Assembly (NCBI RefSeq): GCF_003097655.1
Contig: NZ_QCZH01000003.1
Coordinates: 1 to 64,000, forward strand
Source of the DNA: Flavobacterium laiguense
Lineage (GTDB): Bacteria > Bacteroidota > Bacteroidia > Flavobacteriales > Flavobacteriaceae
Direction of reading: 5' to 3'
Length of the DNA stretch: 64,000 nucleotides
This document shows positions 45,068 to 54,628 of this stretch, piece after piece; the stretch's first letter is position 1; the number at the start of each line of letters is the position of its first letter. Both the position numbers and the translations under genes were made by a program. A model generated the notes under the pieces. That model did not search any database. It saw nothing but the letters and a program-made list of their open reading frames with translations, and was not told where the DNA came from.

Positions 45068-46288
45068 ATGTTAAAAGTAATCTTCTACATCAAGGCTGAT
45101 AAAGCCAAACCAAATGGGGAAATCCCTATTTACGCCAAAATTTCATTTCAAGGAAAAGAAACTACAATGTCAACGGGCAAGTCCATTGCTGAAGAAAGAT
45201 GGTCCTCTACCAATAAACTTAGAAATTTCCTGAAGCTTGAAAAAGAAAAAATAATTAAACAAGCGTTGGACCAATTTCAACTAAAGGTCGAAAAGAAATT
45301 TAATGAGCTTGAAAAAGCAAATTCAGAAGTTTCTCTAGCAACTCTAAAAGAAGAGATTAACGGCAAACGCAGTGCAAACAATAAGGGAGTAACTATCCTA
45401 TCAGTGATGGAAAAGCACAACAAATTTTTTAAAAAGAAAGTTGATGGTGGTGAACGCTCAAGTGCATCTCTACAAAAATACGAACGTGCGAAAGAACTAT
45501 TGTATAATTTCTTGAAAAAGCATTATGCCCTTGAAGATATTCTCACTACGGAAATAGACAGTCGATTCGTATACAAACTTGAAGATTTTTTGAAGTATGA
45601 AAGCAATTTTAAAGGAAAAATTGGGATTAAAAACAACTCCATAGTCAAATACATGAAGATGTACAAAACAGCCAATAATTATGCTATTAGAATCGGTTTG
45701 ATTGAAAAGTGTCCGTTTAAAGTATATGATGGAAAGATTAAAATAACCGAAGGCGTCTTTCTTTCCCAGCATGAGTTAAATACTATAGAGGAAAAACATT
45801 TTTCAACGATAAGACTTGAAAAAGTGAAAGATCTATTCCTTTTTAGTTGTTATACAGGATATGCTCCAATAGACGCATCGAACCTTACAGCAAATAATTT
45901 GATTACGGATAGCGCTGGTAATTTATGGCTTAAAACCAACCGAACAAAAACAGCCATTCGCGCTAACGTTCCCGTCTTGCCAGCTGTCCTTAAAATAATT
46001 AATAAATATAAAAATCAACAAATTGGTTTAATACCAAAAATGTCAAATCAAAAAATGAACGCTTATCTTAAAGAAATAGCAGACCTATGTGAAATTGAAA
46101 AACACCTTACCTGGTATGTCGCAAGACATACTTTTGCAACAACAGTAACTTTGGGGAATGGTGTAAGACTCGAGAATGTATCTGCCATGATGGGGCATAC
46201 AAATATTAAGCAGACCCAGCATTATGCCAAAGTTTTAGATATTAATATAATGGAAGATATGGCAAAACTAAAATCAAAATATAGTTAA
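45068..46288 (+). CDS. Tyrosine site-specific recombinase (integrase)
   Basis: A 406-aa integrase with an N-terminal arm-binding domain (FYIKADKAKPNGEIPIYAKI), a SAM-like core-binding domain (about 110-220) and a catalytic domain. The C-terminal motifs are ARHTFATTV with the second Arg, MMGHTNIKQTQHYAKV with His and the Tyr nucleophile. The first catalytic Arg region reads CYTGYAPIDASNL without the Arg, as in IntDOT, and the HxxR His is Tyr (WYVAR). An AAGGAG-like ribosome site precedes the ATG. It would move the element at the tRNA. Confidence 0.92.
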   Translation: MLKVIFYIKADKAKPNGEIPIYAKISFQGKETTMSTGKSIAEERWSSTNKLRNFLKLEKEKIIKQALDQFQLKVEKKFNELEKANSEVSLATLKEEINGKRSANNKGVTILSVMEKHNKFFKKKVDGGERSSASLQKYERAKELLYNFLKKHYALEDILTTEIDSRFVYKLEDFLKYESNFKGKIGIKNNSIVKYMKMYKTANNYAIRIGLIEKCPFKVYDGKIKITEGVFLSQHELNTIEEKHFSTIRLEKVKDLFLFSCYTGYAPIDASNLTANNLITDSAGNLWLKTNRTKTAIRANVPVLPAVLKIINKYKNQQIGLIPKMSNQKMNAYLKEIADLCEIEKHLTWYVARHTFATTVTLGNGVRLENVSAMMGHTNIKQTQHYAKVLDINIMEDMAKLKSKYS

Positions 46289-46325
46289 CTGGTCTTTTTG
46301 ATATAGTTCGGAAGTTTAATACGAT

Positions 46326-46367
46326 AAAAAAGCAAAAGAATCCTAGTTAGGCACCCTTTTGCTTTTA
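46326..46367. terminator. Terminator after the integrase
   Basis: AAAAAGCAAAAG pairs with CTTTTGCTTTT around about 18 bases. It separates the integrase from the convergent minus-strand block. Confidence 0.75.
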
Positions 46368-46426
46368 TAAATTTTGAAGTTATACTACCTTATGTTTTAT
46401 TATGATTCGACTTTCACCACGAAACT

Positions 46427-46717
46427 TTACTGTCCATTATCGTTAAGTATTTTTTCTATTTTAGTTGCTTCGTACAAAAAAATATCCCCAAGTTTGGTAT
46501 ATGGAAGGATGCCTGTCTGGCGATACTTTATAATAGTATTATTTGATAGACCAAATATTTTCTTTAAATCTTCATTCCTATAATATCGCAATGTAGATTT
46601 TTCATAATTCCCTTTTATTTTAGAATCAATTCTTTCCAATCTGACATATAATGGATCCAGCAATTGTTTAATTGCTACTAAATAGGAGATTTTATTTTCT
46701 TTACCTTGTTTAGACAT
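46427..46717 (-). CDS. MerR/excisionase-like HTH protein
   Basis: A 96-aa protein with an excisionase-type helix-turn-helix in the second half: YYRNEDLKKIFGLSNNTIIKYRQTG, then LPYTKLGDIFLYEATKIEKIL. Small proteins of this type next to integrases of Bacteroidota elements act in excision or its control. It is the last gene of the minus-strand block. Confidence 0.75.
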   Translation of the reverse strand: MSKQGKENKISYLVAIKQLLDPLYVRLERIDSKIKGNYEKSTLRYYRNEDLKKIFGLSNNTIIKYRQTGILPYTKLGDIFLYEATKIEKILNDNGQ

Positions 46718-46778
46718 AATAAAAAGTTTTAAATGAAAGTAAGTACTCTTTGACTAAGAATTATAACAATGATTAAGA

Positions 46779-47216
46779 TTACCAATCAATTAATTTGTCT
46801 CTCCGTTTTTGAAATATTCTAAGAATATTGTCGAGAAATTTTATCTGTTTTTCTTTATAAATAAATCCTTTACATTCAGAAAATTGCTTACTAATTGTAT
46901 CTATACTGGTTTGTAATCCACCATCCCCCATATAAGTGAAATTTTCTTCAACAAATAGTTGAATCTTACCTCTATTGTACTTCCCATTGTTATCATCAAA
47001 AAATAAAATTTTCTCATCCATAAGAATGTAAAAAAGTTGCGCCAGATCACTTTTATTGTAACTTGAACTGCATTTCTCTCTCAGTATTTTTTTTCGGGCT
47101 TCATCCAAATTTTTAATTTTGCAATCTTTTTCTTTTAAAAGGATCTCGATGCATTCTATCTTCCTATACAAATTTGCAACTGCCTCAGGAAGTTCTTTAA
47201 ATGTGATTTTTTTCAT
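46779..47216 (-). CDS. Hypothetical protein, RteC-like C-terminal pattern
   Basis: A 145-aa mostly helical protein. The second half (LAQLFYILMDEKILFFDD, then IQLFVEENFTYMG, and IKFLDNILRIFQKRRDKL at the end) resembles the C-terminal part of RteC, the regulator of CTnDOT excision. It is much shorter than RteC, so the role is uncertain. It sits 4 bases after the gene upstream. Confidence 0.55.
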   Translation of the reverse strand: MKKITFKELPEAVANLYRKIECIEILLKEKDCKIKNLDEARKKILREKCSSSYNKSDLAQLFYILMDEKILFFDDNNGKYNRGKIQLFVEENFTYMGDGGLQTSIDTISKQFSECKGFIYKEKQIKFLDNILRIFQKRRDKLIDW

Positions 47217-47220
47217 AGCA

Positions 47221-47541
47221 TTATTGCTTTGGAATTTTAACTTCTACATCAGATTCAGAAAAAAGAAAATAAATCTTACTCTTTTGGCTTCTATTACGAG
47301 TTGGCACGTACTTGATATATCCATACTCGTTTAGTTCATGTATGCATTTATGGAATGTTTTTGGCGAAGAAATCATCGCTATTTCCATAATTTCATAACT
47401 GCGCACCTGAATAGGATTAATAAAACCACTATCCACTCTAAATTGCAGCAATGCTGCATATATACCGATATGCGTAACGCTGATACGATAATCATTCTTT
47501 ATTGCCTTAAAGAAATCAGATAAAGGTTTTAGTGTTTCCAT
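47221..47541 (-). CDS. Winged-helix-type regulator of the element
   Basis: A 106-aa protein: ISVTHIGIYAALLQFR, then VRSYEIMEIAMISSPKTFHKCIHELNEYGYIKYVPT, is a replication- or transcription-type winged helix, where AMISSPKTFHKCI is the recognition part. A TTG at 47559 gives six more residues and overlaps the gene before it; the ATG at 47541 is preferred. Target unknown. Confidence 0.6.
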   Translation of the reverse strand: METLKPLSDFFKAIKNDYRISVTHIGIYAALLQFRVDSGFINPIQVRSYEIMEIAMISSPKTFHKCIHELNEYGYIKYVPTRNRSQKSKIYFLFSESDVEVKIPKQ

Positions 47542-47555
47542 TATTTCTAAGTGTA

Positions 47556-48611
47556 TCAACTTATGCGCATACCATTGCGTTTTGATTGTCTTTCTTTCTG
47601 ATGCTCATTGTTTTTTTGCATCTGTTTTACGGTTTCCATTGTTTTATTACCCAATGCAGTTGCAAGTGTTACCTTTCTTGAATGTTCGTCATAAATGTTT
47701 ATCGATTTAAATTGAGGATTGGCTTCAATATAAAATCGATGCTCACTTCCGTCTTTTATCAAGACTACGGACTGCCGACTCCCTTGTTTTAAAGCATCCC
47801 GCAATTTATCCGCCTCAGTTTTACTGGGCAGTTCTTTCAACGGTAACTGTTGCAATGCTTTTTCAAGATCATAACCGTATCCGGAATGAAATTCCTTTAC
47901 ACGATAATTACCATTCGGATCCTTGTCGTTAAGGTCAAGTTGCATCCAGGATGTCCCTTTTTGAATCGCACGTCCAGCCAACAAATTGTGAGCCTGTGTG
48001 GTGTCAATAGAATAAGCTTCCTGCATTTTAAAATAGTGTTGTCTAGTTTCTTCAGGCTTTGATTCATTTTGTAAAGCGGCTTTATAGCCTTCAAATTGAT
48101 AGTGTCCTGTCGGATCTTTAACAAAAGAAAGTTCGTGATCGAGTCGTTCTTTTTCGTTGATATAATAAGAAACTGGGATACTGAACTGATCTTGACCCTG
48201 TCTAATCTGCTGGTCTATTCTAGCGGACAAATCTGAGAAACCAATACGCTGCACCTGATCGTGCAGCGATTGGCTATTCTGTTCTACTCCCTTTAGATCC
48301 TGTCGGACTGCAATTTGCTCTATTAATGGCGCAATCAAAACTTTCCGAACGAAACGTACTAACAAGTTAGGATAAAGTTGTTTCAGTATTCTGTTCCTTT
48401 CCTGCTTTAGCATCCGTAAAGCAAATCGTTCATCCAAATTCTGTGAGCCTTTATACTTCGATGCAATGCGCGCGTAATGATGCAGCTTTTCTTTAAGCAG
48501 TGACCTATTGCTAGAAAGACTGAAAGAAAACAGTTTACTAAAACGCTCTTCCCTAGAGCGCCATTGGCTCAATTCCATCTCTACTCTGTTAACGGGAAGT
48601 GGTTCATTCAT
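47556..48611 (-). CDS. Conjugative-element accessory protein, DUF3945-like C-terminal part
   Basis: A 351-aa soluble protein. The N-terminal 110 residues are basic and helical. From about 160 on it shares with the next gene upstream the blocks NLLAGRAIQK, WMQLDLNDKDPNGNY, GYGYDLEKALQQLPLKEL, SVVLIKDG and YIEANPQFKSINIYD, a pattern seen in DUF3945-type proteins of Bacteroidota elements. No enzyme motif is seen. Confidence 0.6.
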   Translation of the reverse strand: MNEPLPVNRVEMELSQWRSREERFSKLFSFSLSSNRSLLKEKLHHYARIASKYKGSQNLDERFALRMLKQERNRILKQLYPNLLVRFVRKVLIAPLIEQIAVRQDLKGVEQNSQSLHDQVQRIGFSDLSARIDQQIRQGQDQFSIPVSYYINEKERLDHELSFVKDPTGHYQFEGYKAALQNESKPEETRQHYFKMQEAYSIDTTQAHNLLAGRAIQKGTSWMQLDLNDKDPNGNYRVKEFHSGYGYDLEKALQQLPLKELPSKTEADKLRDALKQGSRQSVVLIKDGSEHRFYIEANPQFKSINIYDEHSRKVTLATALGNKTMETVKQMQKNNEHQKERQSKRNGMRIS

Positions 48612-48640
48612 AACTCAAATTTTATTAATCTTCCTTTCTG

Positions 48641-49441
48641 CTACATGGAACTAGACTGGCTTTTCCTTCTTTTCTTAGCTTCCTTTGGTATATCAGGACC
48701 ATCGTCGTCAGGATTCTGACTTTGTTTTTTGTTGTCCTGTTTAGTTGACTTACTTTCCCCTTCAGACTGCTTTTCCTCTTTAGACTTTCGATTATTGATG
48801 CGATGCATATTATCATCATACACATTAATCGTTTTGAACTGAGGATTTGCTTCTACATATTGTTTACTCTCATTACCTTCTTTTACGAAAGTAGCAGATT
48901 GCAAATTTCCTTTTTTCAGCGAATCCATAAGATCCTTTTTATATTCAGGATTTTCTAATTCCTTGATTGGATGTTTGGACAATGCAGCTTCTAGATCATA
49001 ACCATAATTCTGATGATAATGATTTAACTTAAAATTTCCATTTGTATCAACTTCTTTAAAATCCAGCTGCACCCAAGCCTTATAAATCTGTTCTTCTTTA
49101 TTGGTCAGGTCTTTATAAACTGCCCTTCCTTCCATTAGATTATAAGCCTCTTTCATCGTGATACCCCCTTTATTAACATAAAAAGTTTGCTCCATCGATT
49201 CCTTAGCTTGCTCTTTTTGTAGATTCACTTGGTAGGAATTAAAAAAATACATATCACTCTGGCTTGACTTTTTAAAGTTTAATGTCGCTACTGCAGTATC
49301 ATTGCCATATTTCGTATTATAATTCAATGTAAAACTAGGAGTCTCCTGTTGCATTTTTTCCTTCAATTCACTTTCCAGTCCTTCACCGAAGCCGGTGTAC
49401 TTAACCTGGTCTTTTAAGTATTCAAAATTTTTCTCGTTCAT
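48641..49441 (-). CDS. Conjugative-element accessory protein, paralogue
   Basis: A 266-aa relative of the product of 47556-48611: NLMEGRAVYK, WVQLDFKEVDTNGNF, YGYDLEAALSKHPIKEL, YVEANPQFKTINVYDD. It has a different N-terminal part and a low-complexity Lys/Ser/Gln/Asp tail. The two genes look like an old tandem duplication within the element. Function unknown. Confidence 0.6.
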   Translation of the reverse strand: MNEKNFEYLKDQVKYTGFGEGLESELKEKMQQETPSFTLNYNTKYGNDTAVATLNFKKSSQSDMYFFNSYQVNLQKEQAKESMEQTFYVNKGGITMKEAYNLMEGRAVYKDLTNKEEQIYKAWVQLDFKEVDTNGNFKLNHYHQNYGYDLEAALSKHPIKELENPEYKKDLMDSLKKGNLQSATFVKEGNESKQYVEANPQFKTINVYDDNMHRINNRKSKEEKQSEGESKSTKQDNKKQSQNPDDDGPDIPKEAKKRRKSQSSSM

Positions 49442-49468
49442 GACTAAATTCTTTAAATGATTACTAAT

Positions 49469-50314
49469 TTACAGTTTGGGCAGTACAGTAACCTGCACTA
49501 GTTTTTTGTTATTCACATGCAATTCCACGTGTCTGCCACCATTTTTTTCCATTAGTTGCATAGCAAGGTATTTTTGCTCAGGAATTGTAAATTTTGGAAA
49601 AGCAAACACGAATGTATTTTCGGATTCTCCGTCAATTGTAGCTACATTATTCAGAATGTAGACTGGTACGATTTCAATTTCCTGTGAAGCTGTTCGTTTC
49701 ACTTTTTTATTGTCCCGTATAAAAAAGCGTAGTTGATCAACATCATAATTGATTTTAGAATTGTTTGTTATATTAATTCTATAGTACATCACATCATCGC
49801 GGATAAAAATTCCGCTGAGTTGAAACTGAATGTCGTACTTGTTTTCCTTTTCGCCTCGTAACTTTTTCTTGTCATAAAAAGCCAATTTGGAATACTTTTG
49901 AATATTCTCTTCATTTCCAGTACCAGAAGAAAAATAAATTTCTTGCGCTTCTGATTTTGTCTTATTCAAAATGAGATTCAGCTGCGGGCAATGTTCATCA
50001 TATTTTAGAACGAAAGAATAAAGCTGACCATCGGCAGTAACCACCGTAAGGTTCGTTTGAACAAATCCTTGCTGTGCTGCCTTAATCATCAGTATATTTT
50101 CAAGGCCTTTCACTTTCTGAACCAACACGTCCTGACTTCCCCTGTCAACACTTTTGATAGCAAAAGGAAATACGATATTGGTCGTTTTTGAGTACGCTAT
50201 CGCTAAGGAATCGGATTCAATTTTGGATAGACGATTTTTGTTCGTTTGTTGTGCAAACGCACTAATGGTAATAAGCAATAGACATTTTACCATCAATAAA
50301 TTAAAATTTTTCAT
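49469..50314 (-). CDS. traN: Conjugative transposon protein TraN
   Basis: A 281-aa secreted protein with a signal peptide (ending ISAFAQQ), then TTNIVFPFAIKSVDRGSQDVLVQK and IKAAQQGFVQTNLTVVTADGQLYSF, the DUF4138/TraN start, and YRINITNNSKINYDVDQLRFFIRD. It is a periplasmic VirB9-like part of the mating pore. It lies directly after traM. Confidence 0.88.
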   Translation of the reverse strand: MKNFNLLMVKCLLLITISAFAQQTNKNRLSKIESDSLAIAYSKTTNIVFPFAIKSVDRGSQDVLVQKVKGLENILMIKAAQQGFVQTNLTVVTADGQLYSFVLKYDEHCPQLNLILNKTKSEAQEIYFSSGTGNEENIQKYSKLAFYDKKKLRGEKENKYDIQFQLSGIFIRDDVMYYRINITNNSKINYDVDQLRFFIRDNKKVKRTASQEIEIVPVYILNNVATIDGESENTFVFAFPKFTIPEQKYLAMQLMEKNGGRHVELHVNNKKLVQVTVLPKL

Positions 50315-50332
50315 GTTTCTATTTTTTTATTT

Positions 50333-51628
50333 TTAATTGGAATCCTTTTGTTTTTCATCACGAAGCAGAACTTGATATCCCGCTTTCACTACAACCTTAA
50401 CCAGTTTCACGCTTTTGCTAAGAAGACTTTTAGCTGCCTCAATACCAACTCCAGCTGCCTGAGTACCCCAAGAATCATCAAGAGAGGAAACCCCTAAAGT
50501 TTGCATGGAACGATCGGCTGATGATTTGGCGACATCTCTACTAATGGCACCTGGAATGTAGATTCCTATGAGTCCATCCATATCATATACCGATAAATCA
50601 ACAGGGAACAGAGAATTATTATACCTCAAGCTGTTTATGGTAATTGTGAGTCTTTCCCCTTTTAAGGAAGCTACTCCAAACAAGAAATTATCCTTTGGAA
50701 TCTTGATGCCATTGATGAAAATATCATTGGTAAGTCGAAGTTTAACAGTTGAACCATTTACTATAGTCTGCGTTTCATGGATAACAGCCTGTACGGCATT
50801 TTGTATGTTGTCAGCACTTATTGGGTCATCAAAGGAATAGAATGCATTATGTTTGGATTGTCCAGTAAGAACTGTACTACTTGAATGTGTACTTTGCAAG
50901 GATGAAACATTGTCTTCTTGCGTTCTAGTGGCGATGGCAAATACCTGTCCACGCTGAGCTTCCGAGGCTTTTCTCAATTTTTCCTGCATTCTATCAGGAT
51001 GCTGAATATCCAATATATTTTCGAGCATCCCACTGAGTTGTTGCAGTTCAGGATCCGGGTTCTCTTTTTGCCCGTTCATGGATTGCATCATTTCTTCCAA
51101 TTTCTCAACGTCATTAGAATGCATCGAAGTTTCATTCGATTTTTCATATTTATCAAAATCCTGATTTTGAACTACCGGTGCATTTATCGCCTTCTGTAAT
51201 GCTTCCAATTTATTACGAACCTTTTCTTCATTGGGATCTCGATACGCAGTTGTATTTAAACCTGTATTCTCTCTTATCGAAGGATTTCCTTTTAAGGGTG
51301 TATCATTGTGACTAGCTATTGAATCCTCTTTAAAAGAAGGACTTAAATAATTTGGATCCTTTTTAATGAGTTCGTCAAGTTTTACAGAATCACGTGCAGC
51401 CTGCTCATAGTAGTTCATTTTATCCCACGTAGCATCTTCCTTAAATTTTGGATCGGGAAGCTCTGCATTGAAACCTTCCTTTTCAATTACTTTCGTTTCT
51501 TTAACATCTTGTTTCCCTCCGCCCAATGCCCAAAACATTGTGGTAATAAACGGCAATACCAATAGCGGCAATACTAATAGCATCTTGCGCTGTCTAAGTG
51601 TTTTTAGTGATTTTGTTTTTTGTTCCAT
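50333..51628 (-). CDS. traM: Conjugative transposon protein TraM
   Basis: A 431-aa VirB10-like protein. It has one membrane span near residues 14-32 (MLLVLPLLVLPFITTMFWAL), an acidic Glu/Asp/Asn-rich periplasmic stretch and a C-terminal conserved domain (VKLRLTNDIFINGIKIPKDNFLFGVA, ISRDVAKSSADRSMQTLGVSS types). It spans the envelope in the mating channel. It begins 4 bases after traL ends. Confidence 0.88.
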   Translation of the reverse strand: MEQKTKSLKTLRQRKMLLVLPLLVLPFITTMFWALGGGKQDVKETKVIEKEGFNAELPDPKFKEDATWDKMNYYEQAARDSVKLDELIKKDPNYLSPSFKEDSIASHNDTPLKGNPSIRENTGLNTTAYRDPNEEKVRNKLEALQKAINAPVVQNQDFDKYEKSNETSMHSNDVEKLEEMMQSMNGQKENPDPELQQLSGMLENILDIQHPDRMQEKLRKASEAQRGQVFAIATRTQEDNVSSLQSTHSSSTVLTGQSKHNAFYSFDDPISADNIQNAVQAVIHETQTIVNGSTVKLRLTNDIFINGIKIPKDNFLFGVASLKGERLTITINSLRYNNSLFPVDLSVYDMDGLIGIYIPGAISRDVAKSSADRSMQTLGVSSLDDSWGTQAAGVGIEAAKSLLSKSVKLVKVVVKAGYQVLLRDEKQKDSN

Positions 51629-51632
51629 GATA

Positions 51633-52130
51633 TTATTTTTTAAATTGTGAGTGATAATAGTGTTCGACTATGGCGAGACTGTCTAAAAGTCCGGGACGGT
51701 ATTGCGCAATGCTATCATACCGTTTTTTCCCTGTGGGACTGCGACCCAAACTATCCATATACTCCCGAAAACGGACAATTCTTTCAAATTCAATTTTACT
51801 GATTGTCGCATTCAGTTGTATGGTTTCATTTTCAAAAGGCACCATATTAGTCGGTTTGCTAATCTTATTTATAGTGATACTTTTAGTCATATCTACTGAA
51901 AAGCTATTCACAATTATATAAATACTACAACCGCCTGTAAAAATTATAAAACAGAACAGAATCGCAATCCAACCTTTACGCGATAAATGTGCCGTCTTTC
52001 TCTCTAGCCAGTTGGCGCACTTATATTGCAAACGAAGATTCGCTTCATCAAATCTTTTCAATAGATTCTCCCTGAAATCATACCCTTCAGCAGGACTATT
52101 TTTGTTGTTTTTTTTAAAGATGAATTTCAT
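51633..52130 (-). CDS. TraL-position protein of the transfer block
   Basis: A 165-aa protein with one membrane helix (about 55-75; GWIAILFCFIIFTGGCSIYII) between traK and traM, where CTnDOT has TraL. It is longer than usual TraL because of a periplasmic tail with FERIVRFREYMDSLGR. TraL identity is by position and topology; sequence match is weak. Confidence 0.6.
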   Translation of the reverse strand: MKFIFKKNNKNSPAEGYDFRENLLKRFDEANLRLQYKCANWLERKTAHLSRKGWIAILFCFIIFTGGCSIYIIVNSFSVDMTKSITINKISKPTNMVPFENETIQLNATISKIEFERIVRFREYMDSLGRSPTGKKRYDSIAQYRPGLLDSLAIVEHYYHSQFKK

Positions 52131-52144
52131 AGTCAGCAGTTTTA

Positions 52145-52765
52145 TTATTTTCTATTTTCAGTACGTAGATCCCGATTCTCAATGGTATTCCACCTTTCGA
52201 TCAAAAAACCATGCGGATTGTTGTCACTTCTGGATACATTACGAAGATTACCCTCTGTTACTAAGCTCCGATACGCAATACTGGTTGTCCTGATAATATT
52301 TTGTGTGGCGTAACATCGGAAACGGTAAGGATAATTGTTAACGTCAACCGTTACACTATCCACTTGTAGGGTCTGGCTAATATTTCCAGAAATAATGCCG
52401 GAGTAATAACCATTTTCCTTTAAATCATCATAAATCCGCTTAGCACTGTCATCAGCTAGGTAAAGTGCCTTGGTAACATTGCTTTTGATTACCTTATCAT
52501 CTGGATCAAGGGTAAAGAATAATTTATGAAAGACCTTTACATGATCCCTTGCCTCCACTGGTATATTATCTTTTCGGTCAGAAGCATAAGCTTCGAGTGC
52601 TTTTCCATTGGCGAGTATATAGACCTTATCCTGCATTTTCGACACCAAACTAAAACTCTTGTAAAGCGTAAAACAGCAGATTACGATGCAACCACCTATT
52701 ACTAACATGGTAAAACCGCGAACATGTCGAAAAGCAGTGTCAATATTTTTTATTTTACTAAACAT
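52145..52765 (-). CDS. traK: Conjugative transposon protein TraK
   Basis: A 206-aa VirB8-like protein: FSKIKNIDTAFRHVRGFTM, one membrane span (about 18-36), ANGKALEAYASDRKDNIPVEARDHV, FHKLFFTLDPDD and CYATQNIIRTTSI, all TraK hallmarks. Full length. Confidence 0.92.
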   Translation of the reverse strand: MFSKIKNIDTAFRHVRGFTMLVIGGCIVICCFTLYKSFSLVSKMQDKVYILANGKALEAYASDRKDNIPVEARDHVKVFHKLFFTLDPDDKVIKSNVTKALYLADDSAKRIYDDLKENGYYSGIISGNISQTLQVDSVTVDVNNYPYRFRCYATQNIIRTTSIAYRSLVTEGNLRNVSRSDNNPHGFLIERWNTIENRDLRTENRK

Positions 52766-52783
52766 GGTACTTTTATTTAGGGA

Positions 52784-53980
52784 TTAAGAATTGCCTTTTA
52801 ATTTATCGCCCATGTAACTCTCTTTATCTTTAAAGTAAGCAGCAGAACTACTAGATCCTGACATGCTTTGGGACATGCGCCCTGCAGCATTGCCCATCGC
52901 ATCCACAGCCATACCTGCACCTGCTGATGCGGTGTTGATTGCTGAGTTTGTAGAATTGCTAAAAATACTGGTCACTTTTTGACCCAATGCGCTACCGCCA
53001 CCAGCATGAACAATATAATTGGCGACGGAAGGAACAGTGAAATAGCCAACGATACCGATAATCATAAACACCAGATACGCTATATCCGTACTGCTAAAGA
53101 AAGTATCCCCATAATGATGAGCCTGTGCTATGTCAATTTTAAGCATGTTCTCCTGAATCTTCCCGATGATACTGCCAAATATATTGGCGACAGGAAGCCA
53201 TAAGTAGATATTAATATAGCGTGCCAACCAGACGGTAAGCGTATGTTGGAAACCATCGAAAACGGCAATTCCAAAAACCAGTGGTCCTAAAACAGAAAGT
53301 ACTACAAGCTGAAAAGTCCGGAGTGTATCAATACAAAGCGAAGCTGCTTCAAAAAGTACCCGTAATACTTCACTCATCCATTCCTTAACTGAATTTCGAA
53401 AATTATAAGATGCTTTGGACATAGCAAATTTGATGTCATTCCCAATCCCTTCAAGTGCTCCTTCGGCACTGGGATCTGCATTATCATGCGTGTATTTATA
53501 CCATTTATCACGGTCACCGCTTCCATCTGTGCCAACATACATTTTCCAGGGATCTGTTTTCTTGAGGGCATCTTCTTTTTCTTTAAGCAGTACTTTAATT
53601 GCTTTGTTCGATCCTTCAACCATCGAGGCAGTTGCAGTAACGGTAGGTTTCATAACCCCATTAATCATATTCAAAACCGAAGGAAAAATCATTATACAAA
53701 ACCCAATCACAAACGGGCGGAAAAGTGGGTAAAAGTCTATGGGTTCCGCACTGGCAATATGTCTCCAAACTCTGGAAGCAATATACCAGATGGTTGCAAA
53801 ACCAGCGATTCCCTGCCCAACTCCCAACAGGTTGCTACATAAAGGCATCATCTCGTCATACAATTGTTCCAGTACACTATGCAGACTGTTCATATTGCCT
53901 GCTACTGCTTGTGCCCTGATTGTAAAGGGCAATACCATTCCTACGGCGGCAAATAATGCCTCCTTATTTAACTTTGCCAT
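52784..53980 (-). CDS. traJ: Conjugative transposon protein TraJ
   Basis: A 398-aa polytopic membrane protein (VirB6-like). It has HSVLEQLYDEMMPLCSNLLGVGQGIAGFATIWYI near the start (typical TraJ), EPIDFYPLFRPFVIG, six or so helices, and a Gly/Ser/Ala-rich tail. It precedes traK. Confidence 0.9.
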   Translation of the reverse strand: MAKLNKEALFAAVGMVLPFTIRAQAVAGNMNSLHSVLEQLYDEMMPLCSNLLGVGQGIAGFATIWYIASRVWRHIASAEPIDFYPLFRPFVIGFCIMIFPSVLNMINGVMKPTVTATASMVEGSNKAIKVLLKEKEDALKKTDPWKMYVGTDGSGDRDKWYKYTHDNADPSAEGALEGIGNDIKFAMSKASYNFRNSVKEWMSEVLRVLFEAASLCIDTLRTFQLVVLSVLGPLVFGIAVFDGFQHTLTVWLARYINIYLWLPVANIFGSIIGKIQENMLKIDIAQAHHYGDTFFSSTDIAYLVFMIIGIVGYFTVPSVANYIVHAGGGSALGQKVTSIFSNSTNSAINTASAGAGMAVDAMGNAAGRMSQSMSGSSSSAAYFKDKESYMGDKLKGNS

Positions 53981-53992
53981 CTTAGTGAGTAT

Positions 53993-54628
53993 TTAGTTGT
54001 TTATCTTGTAAATGCTACGCATGACATTCACATCATTACGCTCTTTTGCACGCTGTATCGCCAGTATTGAAGTATTGTTGTTGAAGTTCCTTAGAAACAC
54101 AAGCTTATCCTGCATATCAGCATAGATTTTGTCAATGGATGTGAGCCGTTCATCATCGGACATCCTGAGTTTATTGGCGGTAATAACAGTGGTTAGTTCA
54201 TCAAGATTTCTAAGGCTTTGTTTAAACAGATTATCATACACCCTTTCGAGATAAGCTATTTCATCGGGATTGAAATTCCCACTTTTTCTGAAACGGATAA
54301 AAGCAGTCTTATATTCCTTTACCAAAAGCACCTGATAGTTAACAATATCCCCAACACGTTTGTACTTTCGAACTGTTGGACTTACCTGCATCATCGCATC
54401 GAGAAATGTTTTATGAAGGTCAAAATTTCCTTTCGATAGCTTTTTTACCGTATTATAGCCGCCATTGAGAATCTCATAGCCTTTTTTCATGTCCTTCAGG
54501 ATTTGTCTGAATTGGGCGAGTTTTTCTATGTTCAAAATCAATTGTTGCATTTCCTGTGCTTGAGCTGTTACCTTCGACGGTAACAATAAACCCACAAACA
54601 CAATTCCAATAATTACTATTTTTTTCAT
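53993..54628 (-). CDS. TraI-like conjugation protein, paralogue 3
   Basis: A 211-aa exported protein (signal peptide ending VTAQAQ) with ILKDMKKGYEILNGGYNTVKKLSKGNFDLH, FNPDEIAYLERVYDNLF and LTTVITANKLRMSDDERL. It is a clear relative of the gene before it, whose end it overlaps by 4 bases. It is helical, periplasmic and probably an assembly factor. Confidence 0.75.
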   Translation of the reverse strand: MKKIVIIGIVFVGLLLPSKVTAQAQEMQQLILNIEKLAQFRQILKDMKKGYEILNGGYNTVKKLSKGNFDLHKTFLDAMMQVSPTVRKYKRVGDIVNYQVLLVKEYKTAFIRFRKSGNFNPDEIAYLERVYDNLFKQSLRNLDELTTVITANKLRMSDDERLTSIDKIYADMQDKLVFLRNFNNNTSILAIQRAKERNDVNVMRSIYKINN

